50,181 nt of DNA from Bilamarchaeum sp050303335 (GTDB taxonomy: Archaea > Micrarchaeota > Micrarchaeia > Anstonellales > Bilamarchaeaceae): the NCBI GenBank assembly GCA_050303335.1, contig JBNLBN010000005.1, positions 1 to 50,181 on the forward strand, in the 5' to 3' direction. Under the pieces are notes generated by a model, which saw nothing but the letters and a program-made list of their open reading frames with translations, searched no databases and was not told the origin of the DNA. Position 1 is the stretch's first letter, and each line of letters begins with the position of its first letter. Positions 40,652 to 49,342 of the stretch are shown here, piece after piece. Made by a program: the position numbers and the translations under genes.

Positions 40652-41005
40652 ATGGACTTCAAGTATTTATTCGCCGCTATTGCAATTGTTGCAGTTATCG
40701 CGATATTCCTTTCCCTGCCAGGGGAGCACGACGATTTCGCTCAATGCGTAAGTGACAGCGGGGCAAGAATGTTCGGGGCATACTGGTGCAGCCATTGCGA
40801 GAACCAGAAGAACCTGTTCGGCAAGAGCTTTGACCGGATAGAATATGTCGAGTGCTCTCTTCCAAACAATGCGGGGCAGACTCAGGTATGCCGGGACGAG
40901 CAGATAATATCTTATCCTACATGGGAGTTCGGCAACGGTGAGAGGATATCCGGAGAGTTGTCCTTGAGCGAGATCGCACTCCGGACAGGCTGTGAACTGG
41001 AATAA
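40652..41005 (+). CDS. Membrane-anchored thioredoxin-like protein
   Basis: 117 residues from the ATG at 40652, 25 bases after a TATA box (ATTTAAAT); ATG 40643 is an alternative. An N-terminal transmembrane helix (FAAIAIVAVIAIFLSL) is followed by a thioredoxin-like domain with WCSHC and later SYPTWEF (cis-Pro) and GELSLSEIALRTGCELE. This pattern is like the thioredoxin partner of VKOR-type disulfide systems. Faces the outside; likely a disulfide oxidase/isomerase. Followed by an EamA gene with a one-base overlap. Confidence 0.82.
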   Translation: MDFKYLFAAIAIVAVIAIFLSLPGEHDDFAQCVSDSGARMFGAYWCSHCENQKNLFGKSFDRIEYVECSLPNNAGQTQVCRDEQIISYPTWEFGNGERISGELSLSEIALRTGCELE

Positions 41006-41841
41006 TGTGGTTTATCTATTCTTTTCTTTCTGCTTTTTTTGTCGCATGCTATTTTGCCCTTGTCAAGAGGGATGCTGACGGCTATTCCTTCATGTCATCA
41101 GTCTTCTTCGGATCAGGTATCATACAGCTGGCATTGTCCATTTTTAACGGCATTCCGCTGATCGGAGATAACTTCCTCCCATCACTTGCAGTTACTGCGC
41201 TAATAAACGTGATTGCGGCGATTCTCTATCTGCGGGCCTTCAAATCCACTGATCTTTCCCTTGCAATGCCCATGCTCTCCTTCACCCCTGTCTTCCTTCT
41301 TCTGACGTCGTTCGTTCTTCTGGGCGAATTCCCGACCAGTGCCGGCGTCGCGGGAATATTCCTTGTAGTATCAGGATCGTACATCCTGAATTTCAGGAGG
41401 AACATGCCGATCCTTGATCCCTTCCGGAAACTCATGACCAACAACGGGGTCATGTCCATGCTTTCCGTGGCATTCCTCTTCAGCATATCCGTCAATTTCG
41501 ACAAGATGCTGGTTCTGAATTCAGACATTTATTTCGGAAGCGCGATCCATCTTCTTATACTCGGAATCTCATTCTTTCTGATCTCCGAGAAGAAACCTGT
41601 GCCGCTCTCAAGGTTTGCCCTGCCTGCAATAGCATCGGCATTCTCCACCATATTCATGAACCTGGCGCTGATATCAACCATTGTGCCCTATGCAGTCTCG
41701 ATAAAAAGGATGTCGATACTTTTCGCCGTAATTATCGGAGGGGTCTACCTGAAGGAAAAGGATTTCATGAGTAGGGTCATAGGTTCTGCAATAATGGTTC
41801 TGGGCGCTGCCATGATAATACTCTCGGAAATTCTTCTTTGA
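41005..41841 (+). CDS. EamA/DMT-family membrane transporter
   Basis: 278 residues, about ten transmembrane helices in two EamA-like halves (LGEFPTSAGVAGIFLVVSGSY near 112-132 and LKEKDFMSRVIGSAIMVLGA near the end). The ATG shares its A with the upstream TAA, so it is coupled to the thioredoxin-like gene. Distinct from the other EamA gene at 32.1 kb. Substrate unknown. Confidence 0.86.
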   Translation: MWFIYSFLSAFFVACYFALVKRDADGYSFMSSVFFGSGIIQLALSIFNGIPLIGDNFLPSLAVTALINVIAAILYLRAFKSTDLSLAMPMLSFTPVFLLLTSFVLLGEFPTSAGVAGIFLVVSGSYILNFRRNMPILDPFRKLMTNNGVMSMLSVAFLFSISVNFDKMLVLNSDIYFGSAIHLLILGISFFLISEKKPVPLSRFALPAIASAFSTIFMNLALISTIVPYAVSIKRMSILFAVIIGGVYLKEKDFMSRVIGSAIMVLGAAMIILSEILL

Positions 41842-41843
41842 CC

Positions 41844-42254
41844 TCAGGGGGACTTGAAGATTTCTGTCTCGATCTCCTTTACTGATATCACTTCACTGAA
41901 TTCGTGCGGATCGAAATCCCCCCTCCATATCACGACAAGGGAGTCCTTGGAAAGCTTGGCTGCAAATACCACATCCTGCCTTTTTGCAAGCTTGGACCCT
42001 ATTGTTTTCATCGATCTCTCGCCCATTCCGGATATGAGGTAATCCTTGATGGTAATTATAGCCGACTTTATCATCCCCTCGTTGGTGTTTCCGAGGATGA
42101 TGTTGAATCCCTTGATTATCCCTGTTTCTTTCATCTTGTTGAACCTAAGGTATACTGTTGGCCTAGGGATTCCGATCATATCTGCTACCTGGGACAGGGG
42201 TGTTCCGCCGTCCTTTTTTAGTATTTCGATGATTTTTTTATCTATTTCATCCAT
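41844..42254 (-). CDS. Lrp/AsnC-like transcription regulator
   Basis: 136 residues from the ATG at 42254 (MDEIDKKIIEIL); the longer frame to 42329 begins in the promoter region. A winged helix (residues 1-60: GTPLSQVADMIGIPRPTVYLRFNKM) is followed by a short ligand-type domain (KLAKRQDVVFAAKLSKDSLVVI). GGGAT precedes the start. It is divergent from the KaiC-like gene across a set of inverted repeats, which it may bind. Second Lrp-type regulator in the window, with a more divergent C-terminus than the first. Confidence 0.85.
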   Translation of the reverse strand: MDEIDKKIIEILKKDGGTPLSQVADMIGIPRPTVYLRFNKMKETGIIKGFNIILGNTNEGMIKSAIITIKDYLISGMGERSMKTIGSKLAKRQDVVFAAKLSKDSLVVIWRGDFDPHEFSEVISVKEIETEIFKSP

Positions 42255-42352
42255 TTTTATCCCGTTACGATATACTTTTTGGCTATAGCTATAAATATTT
42301 TCCGATAAAATAAAAAATGTATAGTTCAATTTTATAAAATTTATGTAAAAAT

Positions 42353-42418
42353 ATGGGTTACACTCGAAATTTTGTTGTCAATAACAAAATATTTGAAAAA
42401 AAATATTGTTACACCCAT
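42353..42418. promoter_or_regulatory. Palindromic regulatory cluster upstream of KaiC-like gene
   Basis: ATTTTGTT (42369-42376) and AACAAAAT (42383-42390) form a perfect 8-bp inverted repeat. It is flanked by ATGGGT (42353-42358) and ACCCAT (42413-42418), also inverted, and by a direct repeat GTTACAC (42357-42363 and 42408-42414). A further ATGGGT is at 42462-42467. Located between two divergent genes, this is a likely cooperative operator for the adjacent Lrp-type regulator. Confidence 0.55.
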
Positions 42419-42475
42419 AATTGTACTAAGAAAATTTAAATAAATCACATGTCCCATGATATATGGGTGAGAGAA

Positions 42476-43210
42476 ATGAAAACCGTAAAGTTTCCAGCAT
42501 TGGACCCTATTCTGAAGGGAGGGATTCCAGAAATGGACCAGATACTTGTTTCAGGGCCTCCGGGTTCCGGTAAAACAATCTTGGCAATGCAATTCATACA
42601 CGAGGGTGTGAAAAACGGGGAACCCGGAATCTTTTTCACCCTTGATAGCGAGAGGGACTACCTTATCAACCAGATGAAGGGCGCAGGAATTGACGCCCAG
42701 AAGCTGATCGAAGAAGGCAAGATAGACATAATCGAGCTCAATCCTACAGACATCTACCTGCTCCTGGATGATATGGAAAAGCACATCCAGAGGATCGGGG
42801 CAAAAAGGATGGTCCTGGATTCACTTTCCATCCTCTACGTCTACTGTGGTTCCTACAAGAACCTTCCGGAGGACATAATCCAGTTCCTGAAAGAGACGGA
42901 ATACACTCCGCCGATTGGAATCGGTACGGCGATAAAAAAGCAGATGCTCTATACCATCATGTCGAGGATTAGGAAGTTCAACACCACGAACATACTCATA
43001 TCCGAGCTCTCCAAGGACTCAAGGTGGTTTTCTAGGGACACTATCAGCGAGTTTGCATGCGATGGCATCATCCTATTGGACTACAATGTTCTTGGTGCAT
43101 CAGTCACAAGGACTATATCCACCATAAAGATGAGGAGAAGCAAGTATCTAGAAGGAGTGCATGAGTTCAAGATAACCGAGGAGGGGATCAGGCTCCTCAT
43201 CCAGCCTTAG
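42476..43210 (+). CDS. KaiC/RadA-like ATPase
   Basis: 244 residues from the ATG at 42476, preceded by GGTGAG; the upstream ATG at 42449 lies before the transcription start predicted from AAATTTAAAT. The single RecA-type domain has Walker A GPPGSGKT (27-34), Walker B RMVLD with Asp115 in VLDSLSIL, and ISELSKDS late. KaiC-like archaeal ATPases act in signalling and motility rather than clocks. It converges with the V4R gene (14-base overlap), forming a plausible sensory pair with it. Confidence 0.88.
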   Translation: MKTVKFPALDPILKGGIPEMDQILVSGPPGSGKTILAMQFIHEGVKNGEPGIFFTLDSERDYLINQMKGAGIDAQKLIEEGKIDIIELNPTDIYLLLDDMEKHIQRIGAKRMVLDSLSILYVYCGSYKNLPEDIIQFLKETEYTPPIGIGTAIKKQMLYTIMSRIRKFNTTNILISELSKDSRWFSRDTISEFACDGIILLDYNVLGASVTRTISTIKMRRSKYLEGVHEFKITEEGIRLLIQP

Positions 43211-43763
43211 TGAATTCGAAGACGCATTCCCTGCACATGCCTGTAGCCTGGCAGGCTAATTCTTTTGATTCATATTTGTTCTGGTAGAACATCTCCATCA
43301 CGCCGCACATCAACCCCCTAAGATAATGGCAGACAGGAACAGCGCTCTTTCCCCGGGTACCGAGGTACTCCTTTGCAAAAGGAGAATTCGATGTGAGCTG
43401 GATCTTCTCCCCTTTGTTTATTACGCTGTTGATGCGAATGTCGCCCTTGCCCATGAACTTGAGCGTCTCCCTGCCCATCTCGATCGAAGGGTCGCCCGTT
43501 TTCGAGACGGACTTGAATATTGTCCTAAGTTCATTTTTCCTTTCAAGGTATCGTAATGATCCGGTAAGGGTCTCGAATTTTCCGGCGTTGTATATTAGCT
43601 CCATCGCCTCCTGCTTTCCGATCTTCTGTTCAAGGTCCTCCTGGAGCTTAATCAGGACCTCCACAGGAATGATTATCATGCTTCTGTCAAGTATGCTCAG
43701 GTTGCCGTTTTCCATTTTCAAAATCTTGGTTGCAATAAATTTTGTCAGTAATTCATAACTCAT
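43197..43763 (-). CDS. V4R-domain protein
   Basis: 188 residues from the ATG at 43763, which overlaps the UbiA stop as ATGA. The C-terminal V4R (4-vinyl-reductase-like) domain shows CHYLRGLMCGVMEMFY, then CQATGMCRECVFEF, with conserved cysteines that can hold a ligand or metal. Such domains sense small molecules, often hydrocarbons or lipids. The N-terminal 110 residues are helical (LIKLQEDLEQKIGKQEAMEL). Coupled to a prenyltransferase gene and tail-to-tail with a KaiC-like gene. Confidence 0.82.
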   Translation of the reverse strand: MSYELLTKFIATKILKMENGNLSILDRSMIIIPVEVLIKLQEDLEQKIGKQEAMELIYNAGKFETLTGSLRYLERKNELRTIFKSVSKTGDPSIEMGRETLKFMGKGDIRINSVINKGEKIQLTSNSPFAKEYLGTRGKSAVPVCHYLRGLMCGVMEMFYQNKYESKELACQATGMCRECVFEFTKAG

Positions 43764-44614
43764 GCAAGACACCAGCTTATCATCTGAAGGAATAATACAA
43801 GTCTGAAGTTTTTAAGTACTACTGCCGATGCCTGTGCAGACTGGTTTTTCAAAAGTTTGCTTGCCAGCAGGACCCTCAGCAATCCGGATATGGCATAGAG
43901 GATCAGGAATCCGGCAGAGAGGTCCAGAAGCCACCACGGGATCCAGCCCAGGAGAAGGGGAAGAGCCATTGCAAAAAACGTGATTTTTGCAGCCTTTTCC
44001 TTGTAGAGGACCGGAAGCGTCAATACGCCTGTCTTCTCATCGCCCCTTACATCCTTGTAATCCTTGATGGACCAGACGAGCATCTCTGTGACGTATAGGA
44101 ATATCAGGATAATTAGAATCCTCATATCGAATCCCATAAAAAACACATATCCGAGGACAAAAGGGGTCACGATGTGGCTTGTGGCAAGGGTGAAGTAAGA
44201 GAGATACCATCTCGCCTTGGTGTATGATGAATAGATCTGTCCGATGAAAATGAAGAATGTGTTCGCGAGTATGAAGAGGGGTCCGATGAGCGCTGCAAAA
44301 AGATATCCTGCGACAATGAGGAAATACATCAGGTTCCTGGCATAACTGATGGTAAGCGATCCGTTGACAAGGGGCCGCTCGGGCGCGTTCGTCCTGTCCC
44401 CTTCAATATCCCTCAGGTTATTGAAAATCGCCTGCGATGAGTAGGTGCTTATGATCATCAGCGCCCCGACTAATGATATGAACGGATCGAAATTGCCGCT
44501 GAAAATCATCCCTGCACTTAGCGCTATGCAGGTTGCAAAAGCCCGGTTCGGCATCATTATCCGAAGGCTATCTACCACTACCCTGTTCAGATCCAATTCC
44601 AGAAAAGCTGTCAT
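43760..44614 (-). CDS. UbiA-family prenyltransferase
   Basis: 284 residues, eight or nine transmembrane helices. Two aspartate-rich motifs that bind Mg2+ and prenyl diphosphate: NNLRDIEGDRTNAPERP (65-81, N-x-x-x-D-x-x-x-D) and KDYKDVRGDEKTG near 183-195. In archaea this family includes digeranylgeranylglyceryl-phosphate synthase and other prenyl transferases; I do not choose between them. A GGGGGG ribosome site lies 5-6 bases before the ATG. Coupled by ATGA to the V4R gene. Confidence 0.88.
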   Translation of the reverse strand: MTAFLELDLNRVVVDSLRIMMPNRAFATCIALSAGMIFSGNFDPFISLVGALMIISTYSSQAIFNNLRDIEGDRTNAPERPLVNGSLTISYARNLMYFLIVAGYLFAALIGPLFILANTFFIFIGQIYSSYTKARWYLSYFTLATSHIVTPFVLGYVFFMGFDMRILIILIFLYVTEMLVWSIKDYKDVRGDEKTGVLTLPVLYKEKAAKITFFAMALPLLLGWIPWWLLDLSAGFLILYAISGLLRVLLASKLLKNQSAQASAVVLKNFRLVLFLQMISWCLA

Positions 44615-44783
44615 GAGTACCCCCCAAAAAATTTATCAAGAAATGAAAATTTTCTTTTAAACAATAACCATTACCATGAAGTAATTTCATTATCCCCCTC
44701 TCATTGTATATTTTTTATATAAATTGTCAAAATATTTATATCTTTGCCACAAATATTACTATAGTTGTATTTGGGTGGGGTTA

Positions 44784-45761
44784 ATGACAAATAGAAGAAG
44801 GATATCACTGAGTCCATGCTCAATCAGGCCTACGGCGCAGTCCGGAATTCAGGTCAGGAAGGAGAGGTCTATTACTACCCTTTTGGAAATGGCGCCGCTT
44901 CTTGACGAAATCGCAGAAAAGATGGGCGGCGGAATTGCAATCAGGTTCCAGGACCTCAATATTTATTCGTCATCAAAATTCCAGCAGATGTCTGCTGCCG
45001 ATCTGCATTCGATAGAATACGAACTCCCGGTAGTTTTTGATGACTGCGAGGTCTCGCTTTTCATTCTCCGATCCTCGGACATCATACCAGGCAAGGTGGC
45101 AAAGATGGCCATGCTGGGGGAAATATCCGCCGGAATAATCCATGATGTTAACAACCTCCTTACTGCAATATCCTTCAGCCTGGATGAAATCAAGCATGAA
45201 CTCCCGATGGGAATGAAAGAGGTGCATGACGATGCCATGCTTGCAACAGACTCGTGCAAGCTCGCATGCGAAAGGATAATGAGATTCTCCACTTCCGGAA
45301 ATTTTTCGAAGCCAGAACCGCTTCGCAGCATCGTGGAAGCGGCGATAGGAATCCTCAGGCCGATCATAAAGAGAGCCGGCTCAGCAAAGGAGATAAGGAT
45401 CGTCACTGATGTCGATCCCGTCTTCTGCGTCCGGGCGGTCGCCTCCGATGTCGAGTTTGCAATCATGAACATAATCCAGAATGCGATCAATCACGGGATA
45501 AAGGAGAAGGGAGAGGTGAGAATATCTGCAAGTGACGGAGGGAACGAGACGATGCTCCACATTTCCAATGACGGCACAAAAATTCCTGATTCCGTCTCGG
45601 TGGTGCTCGGAAAAAGGCCCCTTTCAAAAGACCTGGATCATGGTTACGGCATATATGTTTCAAAACTCGCACTTGTCGGCTCCGGGGGCGACCTGACATT
45701 CGAGAGCAATGAAGAACGCACCACGTTTACGATTACTTTGCCTTCCTGTACAGATGAATGA
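44784..45761 (+). CDS. Soluble sensor histidine kinase
   Basis: 325 residues from the ATG at 44784 (GGGTGGGG upstream); a longer frame begins in the promoter. No membrane helix. The N-terminal 105 residues are an unassigned input region. The H-box is GEISAGIIHDVNNLLTAI with His120. The ATPase domain has the N-box (Asn233 in MNIIQNAINHG), a G1-like SNDGTKIP, and HGYGIYVSKLALVGSGG. No receiver domain or response regulator is visible nearby. AT-rich TATA at about 44732-44741. It converges on the lpd gene with a 29-base overlap. Confidence 0.88.
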   Translation: MTNRRRISLSPCSIRPTAQSGIQVRKERSITTLLEMAPLLDEIAEKMGGGIAIRFQDLNIYSSSKFQQMSAADLHSIEYELPVVFDDCEVSLFILRSSDIIPGKVAKMAMLGEISAGIIHDVNNLLTAISFSLDEIKHELPMGMKEVHDDAMLATDSCKLACERIMRFSTSGNFSKPEPLRSIVEAAIGILRPIIKRAGSAKEIRIVTDVDPVFCVRAVASDVEFAIMNIIQNAINHGIKEKGEVRISASDGGNETMLHISNDGTKIPDSVSVVLGKRPLSKDLDHGYGIYVSKLALVGSGGDLTFESNEERTTFTITLPSCTDE

Positions 45762-47127
45762 CTTTTCCTATTGCGGCTTCGCACGCTTCAGCAAAAGCTT
45801 CCGGAAGCGTCGGGTGTGCATGAATGGTGAGCGCAACATCCTCGAGCCTTGCTGCCATCTCTATTGCGAACGTACCCTCAGCAATGAGTTCGGTCGCATG
45901 CGGTCCTATAACATGCATGCCCCTGATGAATCCATTCCTGTCGGCAATGACTTTCACGAATCCGTCCGTGCTGTTCATTGCCTTCGCCTTTCCGGATGCT
46001 GAAAATGGCATCTTTCCAACAATCGGATCAATGCCGCTCTCACGTGCCTCATCCTCAGTCATTCCCACTGAAGCAACGCCCGGATGCGAGAACACGACAA
46101 GCGGCACCTCATTGTCGAATGCGGCCTTCTTTCCTGCTATCGCCTCGGCTGCGACCTTTCCCTCCCTGAATGCCTTGTGGGCAAGGGAAGGGCCTTTCAC
46201 TATGTCTCCGATCGCATATATGTTGGAATCAGTTGTCCTCATCTGCGAATCGACTATTATCTTCCCTTTTTCCACTTTGACTCCTGTCTTTTCAAGCTGG
46301 AGATCAGAGAAATCAGAATCCCTTCCTGCAGCAACCAGGATTTTGTCGAAGAGGATCTTGCGGGAGCCTTCCGGGGTGCTGACATACGCGGTGTTTCCAT
46401 CGACCTTTTCTATGTCGGAATTGAAGAGGATCCTTGTTCCGAGCTTCTCCATTGTCTTGTTAAGGAGCAGGCCTATTTCCTGATCCATCCTCCGAAGGAG
46501 CCTGTCTCCCCGGTATACTATCGTGACCTCTGATCCGAACTTCTGGTACATGTTCGCCATCTCGACTGCAATGTATCCCCCTCCAAGGACTATCATCCTT
46601 TTTGGTATCTCCCTGAGGGAAAGAGCGTCGGTGGAATCTATTATCTTTTCATGGTCGAATGGAAGCTTTTGAAGTTCCCTGATCCTTGTTCCTGTTGCAA
46701 TTATCGCCTTCTTGAATTTGATAGCCCTCAGACCCTGGCCCTGCACATGGAGTGTGTCTGATGAGGCGAAGAAGGCATTTCCCGTTATGATTTCAACGCC
46801 ATTGAGCTTGCACAGGCTGGTTACTCCGTCGACAAGGGATTTCACAACTCCATCCTTCCATTCCTGGGTCTTGCCGTAATCGAATTCCAGATTCCCTGAT
46901 ATTCCCATACGGGATGCACACTCAAAATCGTGCTTTACATCTGCTGCATGTATCAGGGCCTTTGACGGGATGCACCCGACATTGGTGCACGTTCCCCCTA
47001 TCCTGTCCCTTTCAATAAGAACGACATCAAGCCCGAGCTGCGCTGCCCTTATCGCAGCAGTATATCCGCCCGGACCGGCGCCAATTACAGCGACATCGAC
47101 ATCAGTAGTTAGTTCGCCCATTACCAT
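45733..47127 (-). CDS. lpd: Dihydrolipoamide dehydrogenase (E3)
   Basis: 464 residues from the ATG at 47127, 4 bases after the E2 stop; Met at 47121 is an alternative, and upstream codons lie in the E2 gene. FAD motif GAGPGG (16-21), redox disulfide GGTCTNVGCIPSK (Cys47 and Cys52), NAD motif GGGYIAVE near 180, and C-terminal HAHPTLPEAF with the active-site His. Reoxidises the dihydrolipoyl arm of E2 and makes NADH. Last gene of the complex operon. Confidence 0.96.
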   Translation of the reverse strand: MVMGELTTDVDVAVIGAGPGGYTAAIRAAQLGLDVVLIERDRIGGTCTNVGCIPSKALIHAADVKHDFECASRMGISGNLEFDYGKTQEWKDGVVKSLVDGVTSLCKLNGVEIITGNAFFASSDTLHVQGQGLRAIKFKKAIIATGTRIRELQKLPFDHEKIIDSTDALSLREIPKRMIVLGGGYIAVEMANMYQKFGSEVTIVYRGDRLLRRMDQEIGLLLNKTMEKLGTRILFNSDIEKVDGNTAYVSTPEGSRKILFDKILVAAGRDSDFSDLQLEKTGVKVEKGKIIVDSQMRTTDSNIYAIGDIVKGPSLAHKAFREGKVAAEAIAGKKAAFDNEVPLVVFSHPGVASVGMTEDEARESGIDPIVGKMPFSASGKAKAMNSTDGFVKVIADRNGFIRGMHVIGPHATELIAEGTFAIEMAARLEDVALTIHAHPTLPEAFAEACEAAIGKVIHLYRKAK

Positions 47128-47131
47128 ACGA

Positions 47132-48367
47132 TCACGCCATGTCAACAAGAAGGAGGTCAGGATCCTCAAGATGCTTCTTTATTATGTTCATGAATTCCGT
47201 TGCAGACGCACCATCAACAACCCTGTGGTCGAAGCAGAGGGAAACACCCATCACCTTTCCCGCTACGACGTTCCCATCCTTTACTACAGGTATCTCCTTT
47301 ATCCTGTGGACACCCATTATCGCAATCTCCGGAGGGTTTATTATCGGAGTGGAATACATACCGCCGACGCTTCCTACATTGGTGATGGTAAACGTCCCGT
47401 CTTTCATGTCATCGAGCCTGATCTTCCTTTCCCTTGCCTGTTCTGCAAGTTCTTCAATCTCCTTTGCGATCTGGCCGATGGATTTCCGGACTACGTCCTT
47501 AATGACAGGCACCATCAGCCCTTCCTTTGTATCGACAGCAACTCCGATGTTGATCCCTTTCTTCATCACAAGTTCAGAATTCTCCTCGTCGAAATGGGAA
47601 TTGAATTCCGGCATCCTGCGAAGTGCAACTGCCGCTGCTTTAAGGATGAATGGAAGGTAGGTGAGGTGTATTCCACGTTCCTTCATGACTTCTTTTTCCT
47701 TTGTCCTGAGTTCTACCAGTTTGGTCACATCAACGAAATCCATTCCGCATGCATGCGGTATGTGCGTCTTCGAGTATACCATCTTGTCTGCAATAACCTT
47801 TCTCAGGTGGGTGAGCTTGATCCTGCTGTCTCCTTCTTGCGTTTCCACTTTTTTGGCAGGGGTGCGCTCGATTTTTTCTTTATGTTTTGCGCTCTGCGCC
47901 TTCACGTCCTCGTCAGTTATCCTTCCCGAAGGGCCGGAGCCGCTTATCTTCGTGATATCCACGCCGAGTTCCCTTGCAAGTCCGCGCGTCGAAGGCGTTG
48001 CGAGAACTTTTCCGGAGGCGGGCATTGCTGATTCCGGTTTCGTTTCTTCGGCTTTTTTAACTTCGGTTTTTTCTGCAGGAACCTCTTCACGTTTCTTAAC
48101 TTCTTGGCTTACAGATTCGCCTTCCTTTCCGATTACTATCAGCACTTCGCCAACCTTGACGAGGTCGCCCTCTTTGTGGAAGATCTTCAGTGCCGTCCCC
48201 GATTCAGGGGCAGGAAGCTCGACTACGGCCTTGTCCGTCTCGACCTCCACTATCGTCTTGTCCGCCTCGACAGTATCGCCTTCCTTGACGTGCCATTTTA
48301 CGATCGTTCCTTCATGTATTCCTTCGCCGACATCCGGGAATTTAAATTCAGTTGCTATGATGACCAC
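47132..48367 (-). CDS. 2-oxoacid dehydrogenase E2, dihydrolipoyl acyltransferase
   Basis: 411 residues from a GTG at 48367, directly after the E1beta stop. One lipoyl domain (1-80) with the target Lys46 in ETDKAVVE, then an Ala/Pro/Glu-rich linker. The peripheral-subunit-binding domain is at about 120-155 (ATPSTRGLARELGVDITKI). The catalytic acyltransferase domain ends with FDHRVVDGASATEFM, containing the H-R-V-V-D-G motif. It should assemble into a large core. Lipoylation would be by the nearby LplA/LplB. The acyl group (acetyl or branched) cannot be told from sequence. Confidence 0.94.
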   Translation of the reverse strand: MVIIATEFKFPDVGEGIHEGTIVKWHVKEGDTVEADKTIVEVETDKAVVELPAPESGTALKIFHKEGDLVKVGEVLIVIGKEGESVSQEVKKREEVPAEKTEVKKAEETKPESAMPASGKVLATPSTRGLARELGVDITKISGSGPSGRITDEDVKAQSAKHKEKIERTPAKKVETQEGDSRIKLTHLRKVIADKMVYSKTHIPHACGMDFVDVTKLVELRTKEKEVMKERGIHLTYLPFILKAAAVALRRMPEFNSHFDEENSELVMKKGINIGVAVDTKEGLMVPVIKDVVRKSIGQIAKEIEELAEQARERKIRLDDMKDGTFTITNVGSVGGMYSTPIINPPEIAIMGVHRIKEIPVVKDGNVVAGKVMGVSLCFDHRVVDGASATEFMNIIKKHLEDPDLLLVDMA

Positions 48368-49342
48368 CTAAAATCTTGCTGTTTCAATTATACCCTTGAG
48401 GATTCTTTTGGTATTTGGATAAAAGTAATCCTCATAAGTGGGAAGAGGTATCGGGATGTCCCAGCCGGTTATCCTTTTTACCGGCGCCTCGAGGCCCAGG
48501 AAATTCCTTTCCATGATCCTTGCAGAGATCTCTGCACCCAACCCTAGCGTCTTTACCGCCTCGTGCACGACCACCGCCCTTCCGGTTTTCGAAACGGATT
48601 TCCCGATAGTCTCCCAGTCGCACGGGTTCAGGGTCCGAAGATCTATGTGCTCAACGGATATCCCCTGCTCCTGCGCCTTTTCTATCGCTTCCTTTGAAAT
48701 GTAAGTCATTGCTCCCCATGAAACAAGCGTAACGTCGCTTCCTTCACGAAGTATGTTCGCCTTTCCGAGGGGGATCTCGTACCTTTCCTCCGGCACTTCC
48801 TCGCGGAAAGCGCGGTAGAGCCTTTTGGGCTCGAAGAACATTACAGGATCATTATCGACGAGGGACGAAGCAAGAAGCCCTTTCGCCTCCTTGGGCGATG
48901 AAGGACACACCACTTTGATGCCCGGTGTATGGATATATATGGTCTCCTGGCTGTCGCTGTGGTGCTCGAGCGCCCTGATTCCTCCGCTGTAGGGAAGCCT
49001 AACCAGCATCGGTACATGCATCTTCCCCCTTGTCCTGTTGCGAAGCTTTGCAGCATGCTGGTTGATGTGGTGATATGCATTGTAGTCAAAGCCCTGGAAC
49101 TGTATCTCAACAACTGGCCGAAGGCCTGCAACTGCCATTCCAAGCGCAGTTCCTACTATCCCTGCTTCAGAAAGAGGCGAATCGATGACGCGCTCACGTC
49201 CGAACTTCTCGTATATGCCGTCTGTAACCCTGAAAACTCCGCCGTCAATTCCGACGTCTTCACCGATAAGGACTATCTTGTCATCGCGCTCCATTTCCTG
49301 GACAAGCGCCATGTTTATTGCCTGGACCATTGTCGCCTTCAT
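48368..49342 (-). CDS. 2-oxoacid dehydrogenase E1 beta subunit
   Basis: 324 residues, the usual length. The family pattern runs GEDVGIDGGVFRVTDGIYEKFG, then DSPLSEAGIVGTALGMAVAG, then HEAVKTLGLGAEISARI near the end. It pairs with E1alpha to form the thiamine-diphosphate decarboxylase. Its start overlaps the E1alpha stop as ATGA and its stop abuts the E2 GTG, a tight four-gene operon. Could serve pyruvate, branched-chain oxoacids or acetoin; not distinguishable here. Confidence 0.95.
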   Translation of the reverse strand: MKATMVQAINMALVQEMERDDKIVLIGEDVGIDGGVFRVTDGIYEKFGRERVIDSPLSEAGIVGTALGMAVAGLRPVVEIQFQGFDYNAYHHINQHAAKLRNRTRGKMHVPMLVRLPYSGGIRALEHHSDSQETIYIHTPGIKVVCPSSPKEAKGLLASSLVDNDPVMFFEPKRLYRAFREEVPEERYEIPLGKANILREGSDVTLVSWGAMTYISKEAIEKAQEQGISVEHIDLRTLNPCDWETIGKSVSKTGRAVVVHEAVKTLGLGAEISARIMERNFLGLEAPVKRITGWDIPIPLPTYEDYFYPNTKRILKGIIETARF

